Shown here: piece after piece, positions 33,309-42,879 of the stretch
How positions within the stretch are numbered: the stretch's first letter is position 1
Layout of the letters: each line of letters starts with the position of its first letter
Program-made: the position numbers and the translations under genes
NCBI GenBank assembly: GCA_023412665.1
Contig: JAEZCA010000035.1
Span: 1-64,000, forward strand
Reading direction: 5' to 3'
Source: Bacillota bacterium
GTDB taxonomy: Bacteria > Bacillota > Clostridia > Acetivibrionales > DTU013
DNA: 64,000 nucleotides
The notes under the pieces: generated by a model
Told to the model about the DNA's origin: nothing
The model's input: the letters and a program-made list of their open reading frames with translations, nothing else
Database searches by the model: none

Positions 33309-34943
33309 CTACACAAACAGCTTGTTTATCAATGTATCGTATATCTCCGACATAGTCTGTATCATTTTTGCAGCTGCGCTGTAAGCCTGCTGGAATTTGA
33401 CCAGGTTGGTCATCTCTTCATCAATAGATACACCTGAGTCCGACAGCCTTCTGTTTATGATCTGGTTGACCACGATCTGCTGGTTGTCGCTGTAATTACC
33501 GGCCTGCTCTGCATCTATACCAAGTGTGGCAATAAGCGACTTCATAAAGTCCTCGGGAGCACCCTCTGAAAACATATCAGTGTCCTTCCTGAACCCGAGA
33601 AGCTTGTTAAGGATCTCGATATTGCCTGCCTCTCCAGTTATATCAGATGTGGCTATCAGATTATAGTCATTTAGTATATCGGAGCTGATAGAAAAGTTTT
33701 TAGCCGTGATTTTCTCATACATGTCATATACCTGAGCAGGGTCATTTGGATCTGCCGCACCGCTGAGGAAATCGGCGCTTGATACAGGCAGCCTGCTTTC
33801 GCCTGTCATTGTAAAGAACCTTATTCCATTGACAGCCGAATTGTAGCCATACCCGGCCGCATGCCCTGTCCCGTTCTCGCCGGCATCGAATGCCTTGTCT
33901 CCGTCCGCATCAATATACCCTTCATTGAATGCGCGGGCGAAGGTTCGAACAAACTCATTCAGCTTCTTCTGATAATAGGGTATCCCTTTGTAATTTGGGG
34001 ATACTGCACCATTATCCGGATTGACATATCCCTCGTTGCCGTCCCTGACATCCAGATAGCCTCTCAGCTCGCCGCCCTTTATATTCAGCTTGTTGCCGTC
34101 TGCCCATTTTACCTCATAAAGGTTCCCTATATCTTCCTTATTGACTTTATCTGCGGTTGATCTTTGTTCCAGCGCAAGCTTGCTGATGCTAAAATGGTCT
34201 ACCAGCGCCTTTCCGCTGATGGTTATGACGAAATGCCTGTCCTCTCTTCCATCAGGCGTATACCCTGCTACTACTTCATTTGCATCTATATTGATCAGCT
34301 TTGAAAGCTTATCTACAAGGAGCGTTCTCTGATCTCTCATGTCATTTGCAGTATTTCCGTCCAGTTCGGTAATATAGATCTGCCTGTTAAGCTGCTGTAT
34401 CTGCGTCGCGTAAGAATTGATCTCCTCAACCTTAGTCTGTATCCTATAGTTGACATCCTTCTGCATTTCCTCCAGGTGTGATGCCATACTATTGAAATAA
34501 TTGACCAGCGTAACACCTCTCTGCTTGACCAGAGATCTGACAGCAGCGCTGCTGGGATCCTTCCCAAGCTCCTGCAGGGAGTTGAAAAAATCGCTCATTA
34601 TCGTAGTAAATCCGCTATCTGAGGGTTCGTTGAACGTAACCTCCAGATCAGAAAGCACTTCCTTCTTTGCTGTCCACTCACCATATGACAGGTTTTCACT
34701 CCAGTATTTGAAGTCAAGGTATTCATCACGTATTCTTTTTACGCCTGTGACATCCGAGCCCGTGCCCATCATCCCGGTGCCGTCAGCCAGCGCCATAGGC
34801 CTTGATGCTATCTGGACCGCCTGTTGCCTTGAATATCCGGGCGTATTTATATTGTTAAGGTTATGGTTTACCGTATCCAGGCTGCGCTGAGCTGAAAACA
34901 GACCGCGCACTGCCACATTCAAACCGAAAAAGGACTCAGCCAT
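33309..34943 (-). CDS. flgK: Flagellar hook-associated protein FlgK (HAP1), conventional copy
   Basis: This 544-residue FlgK has normal length. N-terminal LNVAVRGLFSAQRSLDTVNHNLNNINTPGYSRQ and C-terminal SIDEEMTNLVKFQQAYSAAAKMIQTMSEIYDTLINKL are the rod/hook/HAP signatures. It begins 6 bases after the second FlgK-type gene. Confidence 0.95.
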   Translation of the reverse strand: MAESFFGLNVAVRGLFSAQRSLDTVNHNLNNINTPGYSRQQAVQIASRPMALADGTGMMGTGSDVTGVKRIRDEYLDFKYWSENLSYGEWTAKKEVLSDLEVTFNEPSDSGFTTIMSDFFNSLQELGKDPSSAAVRSLVKQRGVTLVNYFNSMASHLEEMQKDVNYRIQTKVEEINSYATQIQQLNRQIYITELDGNTANDMRDQRTLLVDKLSKLINIDANEVVAGYTPDGREDRHFVITISGKALVDHFSISKLALEQRSTADKVNKEDIGNLYEVKWADGNKLNIKGGELRGYLDVRDGNEGYVNPDNGAVSPNYKGIPYYQKKLNEFVRTFARAFNEGYIDADGDKAFDAGENGTGHAAGYGYNSAVNGIRFFTMTGESRLPVSSADFLSGAADPNDPAQVYDMYEKITAKNFSISSDILNDYNLIATSDITGEAGNIEILNKLLGFRKDTDMFSEGAPEDFMKSLIATLGIDAEQAGNYSDNQQIVVNQIINRRLSDSGVSIDEEMTNLVKFQQAYSAAAKMIQTMSEIYDTLINKLFV

Positions 34944-34949
34944 TTAATC

Positions 34950-36884
34950 TCACCTGCCTGCTAATCCAAGTTTGTTGACGATGGTTTCCATCATCGTGTC
35001 AATTATATTCAGCACTCTTGATGCTGCATCATAAGCAAATTTGTATTTCATCATGTTGGTCATTTCTTCGTCCATGGAAACTCCCGTTATGGAAGTCCTC
35101 TGGGCATCGGCGGACTCCACCAGCTTGCTCTGGCTCTCGGTTATCCTCGCAGAATCAGCTCCGTTGTTGCCCATGTGCAGTATTATATCCTGATAGTAAT
35201 CGTCAATGCTTACTGTACCAGTATTATTAACGATCAATGATTTATTCCTCAGGTTGGCAATTTCAAGAGCAAGTGAATTGTCTCCGCTTTCCCCGGTTTT
35301 TGATGCAGCCAGGCTAGACAGGTCGGACAGGTTCGGGTTCAGCTTGATATTTCCCATTTCCAGAGGCTTTCCGCTGTTTATCACCACAAAGATATCCTCT
35401 CCGTGACCGGGCGGATCCTTTATATTCATGCCGCTTTTATGAATATAGTTGATCTCCCTTAGCATTGTATTAATAAGAGCATTCAATCTCTTTTTCATAT
35501 CGGATACTATATTAAGCGAGTCTGATATCAGTGAGTTATTCGATGATATGTCCTTATCTGTATCGAATGCCATCCCCGCCGTCAACTCTCCATATGTCCC
35601 TGAGTCCATAAAATCTGTGAGGCTGTATGTACTGCCGTCCAGAGCCCCTGTCAATCCACCCCAGGCTGCAGGTGTATCAGTTATGACCGAAACGTCCAAT
35701 CCGCTTCCTGCCAATGCAGCATTAAGATCGACCATTTCATCAGCCCCTGGCACATTATCAGATAAAAGCACAGCATACCTGTTTGCACCTGTTCTGAAAG
35801 CTGTAGCACCGATCTGACTATTCAAATCAGCTATATCTGAATATTCCACTACCCTTACATTATAGTCAATCCCTCTTTTTTGCAGTTCATCGGTATATGC
35901 GGCGATTTGACCGGCAATCGAGGCTGCTGAGTGGGATGGATTACTTGTATCAACATAAAATACCACATCGGCTTTTGTATTAGGCGTGCCGTTCTCATAG
36001 CTTCCTATGGCTCCGGAAACCTCACCCCTGGACTCCATCAGCCCCTTTATGATCCCGCTGTTTACCGGTACCTCTATATTTGTGCCTGCCAGCTTCGGAA
36101 CGAAGAAATTATCTCCGACCTTTCTCTCTGCGGCATACAAATCAGTACTGACACCTTTTTGAACGAGAAAATATCCGCCGAGTGTTATATCTATCTGCCC
36201 GTCCTGCATTTCATTGACATTTGCCTTCACCAGCTTCGAAAGCCTGTCTATAAGGGTATTTCGCTGATCTCTGTAATCGCTGGCAGTATCTCCCGAGACC
36301 TCGGACTTCAATATTTTAACATTAAGATTTGCAATTTCCCTCGTAATATCGTTTACTTCGGCTATTCTAACAGTGATCTCAGTATTAAGGTCATTCTGGA
36401 GCCTGTCCAGCTGGGCGCCCATATGATTGATCTGCTGGACGAGTGCTTCGCTTCTTTGACTTACAAGAGCTCTGACTGTAAGACTGTCCGGCTCCTTTGA
36501 GAGCTCCTGCCAGGAGTCCCAGAAATTATTCAATACATTCTGGAGTCCTGATTCCATTGGTTCTGCCATTATAGCTTCCAAATCGCTGAAGGTTTTCTGG
36601 CGGGTTTCCCAATATCCCAGCGTAGTATTTTCCTGCCTGTATATATTGTCAAGGAAGGAGTGGCGTATCTGCCTGATCTCCTGTATGTCAGCGCCAAGAC
36701 CGAGCTGCACAAGGCCAGCCCGTGTCAGTACCGTCTCCACAGGTCCGTTTTTGATCATGGCCTGCTGCCTGACATAGCCTGGAGTATTCACATTAGAAAT
36801 GTTGTGGCCGGTTACATAAAGTCCACGTTCATTGACCAAAAGGCCTGACCGCGCAATTTCGTAACTGGCAAAACTGACACCCAT
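34950..36884 (-). CDS. FlgK paralog with a von Willebrand A-like insert
   Basis: This 644-residue protein has FlgK ends: residues 6-45 SFASYEIARSGLLVNERGLYVTGHNISNVNTPGYVRQQ-type helix (written in parts: GHNISNVNTPGYVRQ) and a C-terminal SMDEEMTNMMKYKFAYDAASRVLNIIDTMM. Between about residues 303 and 428 lies a segment unlike the neighbouring FlgK: ADVVFYVDTSNPSHS, a helix, YNVRVVEYSD and RYAVLLSDN. This is the strand-helix order of a vWA domain, with a degenerate metal site (Asp312, Ser314, but Pro316 where DxSxS needs Ser). It lies between flgN and flgK. Confidence 0.82.
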   Translation of the reverse strand: MGVSFASYEIARSGLLVNERGLYVTGHNISNVNTPGYVRQQAMIKNGPVETVLTRAGLVQLGLGADIQEIRQIRHSFLDNIYRQENTTLGYWETRQKTFSDLEAIMAEPMESGLQNVLNNFWDSWQELSKEPDSLTVRALVSQRSEALVQQINHMGAQLDRLQNDLNTEITVRIAEVNDITREIANLNVKILKSEVSGDTASDYRDQRNTLIDRLSKLVKANVNEMQDGQIDITLGGYFLVQKGVSTDLYAAERKVGDNFFVPKLAGTNIEVPVNSGIIKGLMESRGEVSGAIGSYENGTPNTKADVVFYVDTSNPSHSAASIAGQIAAYTDELQKRGIDYNVRVVEYSDIADLNSQIGATAFRTGANRYAVLLSDNVPGADEMVDLNAALAGSGLDVSVITDTPAAWGGLTGALDGSTYSLTDFMDSGTYGELTAGMAFDTDKDISSNNSLISDSLNIVSDMKKRLNALINTMLREINYIHKSGMNIKDPPGHGEDIFVVINSGKPLEMGNIKLNPNLSDLSSLAASKTGESGDNSLALEIANLRNKSLIVNNTGTVSIDDYYQDIILHMGNNGADSARITESQSKLVESADAQRTSITGVSMDEEMTNMMKYKFAYDAASRVLNIIDTMMETIVNKLGLAGR

Positions 36885-36892
36885 ATAGCCTC

Positions 36893-37462
36893 CTATAATT
36901 TCATGTCGAAAAAGTTGCGTTTTTTTGCATCACTTGACTGTCCGGATTTTCCGTATATGTCTCCCGACGATCCGGCGTTTGAAAGGACATTGACCGAGAA
37001 ATCGATATAATCCAATGAATTCTTTATCAGCTTGGAGTTCATTCCATTCGAGTCGCGCAAATTATTTATCAGCCCAGTCATTTTATTGCTGCATTCTTTT
37101 AATTCCTTCGATTGTTCCTTCGGAAGAATTTTTTCAAGTTCCGAAACCGTTATATCCTCAGGCTTTATTCCCAACTGTTCCGCTAATACGCCCACCAGCG
37201 CCTCGCGCTCCTCCTCGAGCTTCCCAAGCTGAAGGATCATTGCCTGTTCAGCCCTTGTAATGCCTTCAAGCTCAGTTACCCTGCCCTTGACGATCACATC
37301 GGTTTTTTCCTTTGACAGCTTCATGATGCCTTCATATATCGCCGATTCCTTGTTCAGCAAATCTATTAGCTTTTTGATTGATATGGTATCCAAAGCTTCA
37401 CCACCTGTCATTTCGGCCTGGGGGGAAAAAGGAGAGTTCATCGACTCCACCAATGACATCAT
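36893..37462 (-). CDS. flgN: FlgN-family export chaperone
   Basis: This 189-residue helical protein in the yvyG position would chaperone FlgK and FlgL for export. The block IDLLNKESAIYEGIMKLSKEKTDVIVKG and the later LEGITRAEQAMILQLGKLEEEREALV match the FlgN family. It overlaps flgM by 4 bases (ATGA), so the two are coupled. Confidence 0.88.
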   Translation of the reverse strand: MMSLVESMNSPFSPQAEMTGGEALDTISIKKLIDLLNKESAIYEGIMKLSKEKTDVIVKGRVTELEGITRAEQAMILQLGKLEEEREALVGVLAEQLGIKPEDITVSELEKILPKEQSKELKECSNKMTGLINNLRDSNGMNSKLIKNSLDYIDFSVNVLSNAGSSGDIYGKSGQSSDAKKRNFFDMKL

Positions 37463-37755
37463 GCCTTAATATCGAATGCACCCTTTATAACCTTGCCGGC
37501 CACATCGCGTCCACTTACATTGTACTTCCCGCTCCCGATGCTTGCCTCAAGGCTGCTGACCCTTTCACCGCGCACGTCCGGCACTTCTCTCAGCGCTCTA
37601 TAGACCGTCTGGAAATCCTTTGCCTCGTTGGATATGGACAGGACATCCTTTTTTGATGCAACAGCTCCGGTCCTCTCCACTCTGCCTATCTTCTTTTGTG
37701 AACCGTATACGCCGGTAATCTTTGAAATATCCCCCGGTATTCTCATAGCATCCAC
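37459..37755 (-). CDS. flgM: Anti-sigma-D factor FlgM
   Basis: This 98-residue FlgM would bind and inhibit sigma-D until it is exported through the completed hook-basal body. The N-terminus MRIPGDISKITGVYGSQKK and the C-terminal sigma-binding helix region VYRALREVPDVRGERVSSLEASIGSGKYNVSGRDVA (given here by its ends) are typical. It has its own sigma-D promoter, as in B. subtilis. Confidence 0.92.
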   Translation of the reverse strand: MDAMRIPGDISKITGVYGSQKKIGRVERTGAVASKKDVLSISNEAKDFQTVYRALREVPDVRGERVSSLEASIGSGKYNVSGRDVAGKVIKGAFDIKA

Positions 37756-37791
37756 TCACCTTTAAATCTTCATCATTTCATTCTGTATAGT

Positions 37792-37818
37792 ATATCGGTA
37801 AAACCATACGCTCAATTA
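37792..37818 (-). promoter_or_regulatory. Sigma-D promoter for flgM-flgN-flgK operon
   Basis: On the - strand TAAT (37818-37815), a 15-base spacer and ACCGATAT (37799-37792) match sigma-28, 36-63 bases before flgM. Confidence 0.75.
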
Positions 37819-37825
37819 ACTGCAA

Positions 37826-38260
37826 TTAATCTTTTTTCTCATAACCTTTATTCAGGTATCTCATGCCAAATGCATTTGGATTGGATGTGCTCTTACTTTC
37901 TATTTCGCTCCTGAACTGGCTTGCTACGTTCCTTAATCCCGAAGCGAGCGATCTTTCACATTCCTGGCAGTATCGTCCCGATTTGATGGACCTGCCGCAG
38001 TTCTCGCATTCCAGGATCATATTTCCATCATCGTCCGCAATTTCAAGCCTTCCATCCTTTAAAAATCTCTTAATCTTCTCAATGCTCACATCAAGGTCAA
38101 CGGATACCTGTGTCACACTGGCTTTAGGGTTCTCATACAAATAGTCCTTTATTCTTTTGAAATCCGCCTCATCCTGCTCCCTGCACGCTTGACATAACGG
38201 TGATCCGCCGATGTAGTTGAAAATCCTGCCGCATTTCCTGCAATTTCTCACGTCCGGCAC
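37826..38260 (-). CDS. YvyF-family flagellar-operon zinc-ribbon protein
   Basis: This 144-residue protein matches the YvyF/TIGR03826 group found beside flgM. It has an N-terminal zinc ribbon (RNCRKCGRIFNYIGGSPLCQAC), a helix-turn-helix-like middle (ASVTQVSVDLDVSIEKIKRFL) and a second cysteine-rich ribbon (CENCGRSIKSGRYCQEC). The GTG at 38260 has GGGAGG 7 bases upstream, better than the ATG at 38275. Confidence 0.85.
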   Translation of the reverse strand: MPDVRNCRKCGRIFNYIGGSPLCQACREQDEADFKRIKDYLYENPKASVTQVSVDLDVSIEKIKRFLKDGRLEIADDDGNMILECENCGRSIKSGRYCQECERSLASGLRNVASQFRSEIESKSTSNPNAFGMRYLNKGYEKKD

Positions 38261-38279
38261 AGTATTACCTCCCAAATCA

Positions 38280-38954
38280 TTATTTTCTTCCCGTTGCGAC
38301 CACTACGGCAAAGACCTTCTCTGCCCCTGCCTGTTTAAGCACCCTGCTGCATTCCTCAAGTGTCGAACCGGTAGTCAGTATATCATCGACCAACAGGATG
38401 GATTTGCCTTTCACTTTCTTTGGAGAGGTAACGGCAAATGCACCCTTCACATTCTGGTTCCTCTTCTGTTTGTCCAAAAGGCTCTGAGCCTCTGTATACC
38501 TGTCCCTTTTTAGCAAATATGAGCACTCCCGCAATCTAAGCGTCCTGCTGAGCGCTTTTGAGATCAAACGGGCTTGATTGTAGCCTCTTGAAAATTCCTT
38601 ATGCTTGTGAAGCGGTACACTCAACACCATCTGATAATTTTTTGCATCGGTTATCTTCCCGATCTTGTCTGATAATAGTCTGGCATAAGTCCTGTAATAA
38701 CCGGGCTTGTTGAAAAACTTGAACCTTATCAGCGATTCCTTCACCATACCGGTATATTCGAATACACTTATAACGCCGTCGCAATAATTTTCCTCCGCAT
38801 CGAGAGATGTTTTAAGGACCTTGTTATCTATCAGCGGAAGCTTTGTATAGCAAGCGCTGCATATGTACAGCGCCGCATTATGATCCAATAGTTTCTGGCA
38901 AAAAATGCACTTTGGTGGATAAACAATATTAACAATGCTATCAATAAAGTTCAC
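38280..38954 (-). CDS. comFC: ComF-family phosphoribosyltransferase-like protein
   Basis: The 224-residue product has the N-terminal zinc ribbon (PPKCIFCQKLL and CSACYTKLP) and the C-terminal phosphoribosyltransferase motif SILLVDDILTTGSTLEEC of ComFC, a protein needed for DNA uptake in competent Firmicutes. It lies just upstream of yvyF, as in B. subtilis, though no comFA helicase gene is present. Confidence 0.9.
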   Translation of the reverse strand: MNFIDSIVNIVYPPKCIFCQKLLDHNAALYICSACYTKLPLIDNKVLKTSLDAEENYCDGVISVFEYTGMVKESLIRFKFFNKPGYYRTYARLLSDKIGKITDAKNYQMVLSVPLHKHKEFSRGYNQARLISKALSRTLRLRECSYLLKRDRYTEAQSLLDKQKRNQNVKGAFAVTSPKKVKGKSILLVDDILTTGSTLEECSRVLKQAGAEKVFAVVVATGRK

Positions 38955-38974
38955 TAGCCTTCAGCCTACTTTCA

Positions 38975-41203
38975 TCAAAATATATCGGCATATTCAGCAA
39001 ATATTTTAAGCTTATCTGAGAGACCTGAAAACCGCAGTGTTTCACGCTTGTTTTCAACCATTTCACAAAGAGAGTCCTCATATCCGACGACCACGACCAT
39101 TTCTTTAGCCCTGGTCACAGCCGTATACAGGAGGTTCCTGGTCATCAGCACCTGAGGTCCGGGAAATACCGGAATGACCACGACCGGGAACTCGGAACCC
39201 TGGCTTTTGTGTATAGTAACAGCAAATGACGGCTCGATCTCATCAATGATGTTAAAGTCATATACTGCCAGTCTGTCATCATCAAACATTACTTCCACTT
39301 TCATGGCTTCTTCATCGATTTTTACAATGGTCCCCATATCGCCGTTAAAAACGCCGGTCCCATCCACTCTTGCATTATCAGGCCGTTCCCATCTGAGAGC
39401 ATAATTGTTTTTGACCTGCATCACCCTGTCGCCTTCCCTGAAAACATAAGACCTTGATGCCTTCTCGGCCTTCTTTCCGTCGGGGGGATTCAACACCTTC
39501 TGCAATTCCATATTTAAATTTATAACCCCGGCCGGACCTTTCTTTGTCGGGGTCAGTACCTGTATGTCCTTCAGCGGGTCAAGACCGTATGTATCAGGGA
39601 GCCTCCTTGAACAAAGGTCAATGATCGTACGCACTATTTGTTCCTGTGCATTTCTTAGCAAAAAGAAGAAATCCTTGTCCTTTGCATTCAGTATCGGGGC
39701 TTCCCCTCTGTTTATCCTGTGGGCATTGACGATGATCATGCTTTCGCCTGCCTGTCTGAATATTTCAGTGAGCCTCACCGTTTTTATGCTGCAGCAGCTT
39801 GTAATATCCATAAGCACGCTGCCTGCCCCCACCGATGGCAGCTGATCCGCGTCTCCGACGAGTATCAGCCTTGCTCCTGCAGGTACCGCCTTGAGCAGGT
39901 GGTTCATAATCAATATGTCGACCATTGACATTTCATCAATGATTATTACATCAGCTTCAATTGGATTTTCTTCATTCCTTTGAAATATAAGGTCACTTTC
40001 ATCCGCCGTATAGCCGATTTCAAGAAGCCGGTGTATCGTCTTTGCCTCAAAGCCCGTAGCATCGGACATCCTCTTTGCCGCCCTGCCTGTCGGCGCAGCC
40101 AGCGCAATATTGTGTCCATCCTCCATCAGCAAACGGATTATACATTTAATAATAGTTGTCTTCCCTGTTCCGGGGCCGCCGGTGATAACAAGCAGGCCAT
40201 TCACAACAGCTTCCCTGACAGCATCCCTTTGAAGCGGATCCAGCTCGAGTCCCTCTTCCTTCTCGAATCTGGCTATCTTTTCATCCAGATCCTCAAGGCC
40301 TTTATCAAAGTGCGTTGCCGCCAGGCTCAGCAGTCTTTTACCCACCCATTGCTCCGCACTGTAAAAGGATGAAAGGTAAACATGGCTATCACCGCAGCTT
40401 TTCTCGATCTGGACAGCTTTGTCAAACACAAGCGAGATCAGGGCATCCTCGATATCAACGTCGGGCAGTCCGAGGAGCTGGGCCGAATACTCCCTGAGCA
40501 TGGCCTCCGGAAGATATGTATGTCCATTGGATGCGGCATGGCTCAAAGTATATTTTATCCCGCTTCTTATGCGAAAACGCGATACCGGATCCACGCCAAG
40601 CCTCATGGCGATCCTGTCCGCTGTTTTGAAACCGATCCCGAATACATCCTCGCACAGCCTGTACGGGTTTTCCTTTATCCTGGCTACTGCCATGTCTGAA
40701 TATGCCTTGTGGATCTTTATACAAACAGACGGATTGATGCCATACTCCTGGAGGAACATGACCACATCCCGGAGTCCTTTTTGTTCATTGAGAGCTTGTC
40801 CAATATTGATTGCCTTTTCCAGGCTTATACCTTTTATCTCTGATAAACGCTGCGGTTCCCGGCTAATGATCTCGAGAGTATCCGAACCGAACCGCTGTAC
40901 TATTTTTGCCGCTGTGGCAGGTCCTACTCCTTTTACTATCCCTGAAGACAGGTATTTCTCTATTCCGTCTGCTGTCTGCGGAAGTATCTTTTCATAAAGC
41001 TCTACCTTGAACTGATCCCCATAGTCGGGATGCCTGACCCATTTACCGTTTGCCTTGATCGTTTCGCCCTCATTTATAAATGGCATGTATCCTACCGCTG
41101 TTATAATCTTGTTATTTGCAAATACTTCACAGACCGTATAGCCATTTGCATCATTTTTATAAATAATGTCGTCAACGACACCCTCAATAACCGTCAGTTC
41201 CAT
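38975..41203 (-). CDS. recD2: ATP-dependent 5'-3' DNA helicase RecD2
   Basis: This 742-residue SF1 helicase is of the RecD2 type, which acts without RecBC in recombination and repair. Features are an N-terminal OB-like region, helix-hairpin-helix repeats (IVKGVGPATAAKIVQRFG and ISEIKGISLEKA-like), Walker A GGPGTGKTTIIK near residue 356, Walker B VIIDEMSMVD, and the C-terminal motif VTIHKSQGSEFPVVV plus LLYTAVTRAKEMV. The ATG at 41203 is chosen by family; its binding site is weak (ACGGG), and an upstream extension to 41296 lacks homology-like sequence. Confidence 0.93.
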   Translation of the reverse strand: MELTVIEGVVDDIIYKNDANGYTVCEVFANNKIITAVGYMPFINEGETIKANGKWVRHPDYGDQFKVELYEKILPQTADGIEKYLSSGIVKGVGPATAAKIVQRFGSDTLEIISREPQRLSEIKGISLEKAINIGQALNEQKGLRDVVMFLQEYGINPSVCIKIHKAYSDMAVARIKENPYRLCEDVFGIGFKTADRIAMRLGVDPVSRFRIRSGIKYTLSHAASNGHTYLPEAMLREYSAQLLGLPDVDIEDALISLVFDKAVQIEKSCGDSHVYLSSFYSAEQWVGKRLLSLAATHFDKGLEDLDEKIARFEKEEGLELDPLQRDAVREAVVNGLLVITGGPGTGKTTIIKCIIRLLMEDGHNIALAAPTGRAAKRMSDATGFEAKTIHRLLEIGYTADESDLIFQRNEENPIEADVIIIDEMSMVDILIMNHLLKAVPAGARLILVGDADQLPSVGAGSVLMDITSCCSIKTVRLTEIFRQAGESMIIVNAHRINRGEAPILNAKDKDFFFLLRNAQEQIVRTIIDLCSRRLPDTYGLDPLKDIQVLTPTKKGPAGVINLNMELQKVLNPPDGKKAEKASRSYVFREGDRVMQVKNNYALRWERPDNARVDGTGVFNGDMGTIVKIDEEAMKVEVMFDDDRLAVYDFNIIDEIEPSFAVTIHKSQGSEFPVVVIPVFPGPQVLMTRNLLYTAVTRAKEMVVVVGYEDSLCEMVENKRETLRFSGLSDKLKIFAEYADIF

Positions 41204-41299
41204 CACAACCCGTCCAATACCCCTGCAGGCATCGGTTTTCCATATGTTTTTGTTACATATAGTATATATCACTTTTTCTGGAGTGAAAAGATACAATTG

Positions 41300-41653
41300 C
41301 TACTTATCAAACTCCTTGAGAATGTTATCTGCGTCGCTCCTTTTAAAGACCTCGATGCTTGGAAAATTTTTTTGCAGCTTTTCAAGCAAAGCGTATGTGT
41401 TATCTTCAGAATTCATATCTACAATGACTAGCTTCTTATCTGACATTATTCTGGGTGCATATTCTTTCTTCACCGCATATCTGACGATATATTCGATCTG
41501 CTCCTCTGCATCCTTCACAAGCAGAACCGCTCTGACCCTTGGACGAGGTCCGGACATCCTGCAGAATATCGATTCAGATATGCCAAGTATCAGAGCAAGC
41601 AGCCCATACACAGCCAGTATGCATATAAGGCTTTTAATAATATCTAATAGCAT
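41300..41653 (-). CDS. Small membrane-anchored protein upstream of recD2
   Basis: I do not recognise a named family. The 117-residue product has one N-terminal membrane segment (IIKSLICILAVYGLLALILGI) and a cytoplasmic domain with alternating strands and helices: RAVLLVKDAEEQIEYIVRYAV, KKLVIVDMNSEDNTYALLEKL. This resembles the first half of a GT-A glycosyltransferase fold (strand, helix, strand, D-x-NSEDNT) but is too short to be active. It is divergent from the HD-GYP gene. Confidence 0.65.
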   Translation of the reverse strand: MLLDIIKSLICILAVYGLLALILGISESIFCRMSGPRPRVRAVLLVKDAEEQIEYIVRYAVKKEYAPRIMSDKKLVIVDMNSEDNTYALLEKLQKNFPSIEVFKRSDADNILKEFDK

Positions 41654-41756
41654 AATACTGCCTCTGGAGATTCATTTGATATATATATATTCGAATGGCC
41701 AGGCAGATGTTACTCATCGCATTTTTCTGCATACATATATATTTTTCAACAAAATA

Positions 41757-41765
41757 TGGTATAAT
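41757..41765 (+). promoter_or_regulatory. Extended -10 promoter for the HD-GYP gene
   Basis: TGGTATAAT is a perfect extended -10 about 60 bases before the GTG start. No clear -35 precedes it. Confidence 0.5.
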
Positions 41766-41822
41766 AATGTTACATAAATTAAGTAATACGTTTTATTATC
41801 AAATGATTTAGGTGATAATGAC

Positions 41823-42878
41823 GTGGTCCAATTAAAGCTTTCACAACTAAAGCCAGGTATGAAGCTGGCAAAGGATGTCATACTGCCTGACGGCAGACTT
41901 CTTCTACTGTCCGGTTTTACAATAAAGCCCTTGTATCTCAGGAGACTTGAAAGCTTCCGCGTCGAAAAGGTTTATGTGGAAGAAGGTCACTTTGAGCCGA
42001 TTGAAGAATTTGTTGAGGAAAGAGTCTACAGCCACGCCGTAACAACAATAAAAAATATTTTTACATTGACAAAAAGAACCCAGGATGCCGACATCTCAGT
42101 GATCAAGGATACTGTCAATGACATCATGAGCAGGATTATCGATAATGAGACAGTAATGCTCCAACTGACCGGTATAAGAGATATTGACAATTATACATAC
42201 CTTCACTCTGTAGACGTATGCATCTATTCCATAATACTCGGCAAAAAGCTGGGGTATGGAAATGAACCGCTGACGGCGCTGGGAATGGGTGCTATCCTGC
42301 ATGATATAGGCAAGTGCAAGGTGCCGCTGGAAATACTTCAGAAGCCTGGCAAGCTCACAGATGAGGAGTTTTATGAAATGAAGCTGCATACGGTACACGG
42401 CTGTGAAATCATAAAGCATACGTACTGTATGGGCACCAAGGTTGCCAACATCGCCTTCCAGCACCATGAAAAGTGGGACGGCTCCGGGTACCCCATGGGC
42501 ATATCAGCTAATGTAATAGATCCACTGGCAAGGATCGTAGCTCTTGCCGACGTATATGACGCGCTTACCTCGGACAGGGTGTACAAAAAAAGAGAATTGC
42601 CTCATATTGCAGCTGAATATATAAAACAAAACTCAGGCACGCTGTTTGACCCGTTTATTGTCGATCTCTTTTTGAACAGTATAGCCGTATATGGCGCAGG
42701 TACACTTGTAATGCTCAACACAGGTGAAGTAGGAAGTGTCGTTTCCTCCGGCAGTGTTTCGGGTGAAAGGCAAAAAATAAGCGTGTTTTCAAACAAGGCT
42801 GGCCCACCTGTACTTCATCCATACATCGTAGACCTGAACCAAAACAGAGACGTGGAGATCGTAGAAATTTTTATATAA
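41823..42878 (+). CDS. HD-GYP domain cyclic-dinucleotide phosphodiesterase-like protein
   Basis: The 351-residue product has an N-terminal DUF3391-like stretch and an HD-GYP domain (about 115-290) with its metal and signature residues: HSVDVCIYS, LHDIGKCKVPLEIL, HHEKWDGSGYPMG and LADVYDALTS. HD-GYP proteins usually hydrolyse cyclic di-GMP. The GTG at 41823 has GGTGAT upstream. There is no receiver domain. Confidence 0.9.
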   Translation: MVQLKLSQLKPGMKLAKDVILPDGRLLLLSGFTIKPLYLRRLESFRVEKVYVEEGHFEPIEEFVEERVYSHAVTTIKNIFTLTKRTQDADISVIKDTVNDIMSRIIDNETVMLQLTGIRDIDNYTYLHSVDVCIYSIILGKKLGYGNEPLTALGMGAILHDIGKCKVPLEILQKPGKLTDEEFYEMKLHTVHGCEIIKHTYCMGTKVANIAFQHHEKWDGSGYPMGISANVIDPLARIVALADVYDALTSDRVYKKRELPHIAAEYIKQNSGTLFDPFIVDLFLNSIAVYGAGTLVMLNTGEVGSVVSSGSVSGERQKISVFSNKAGPPVLHPYIVDLNQNRDVEIVEIFI

Positions 42879-42879
42879 C

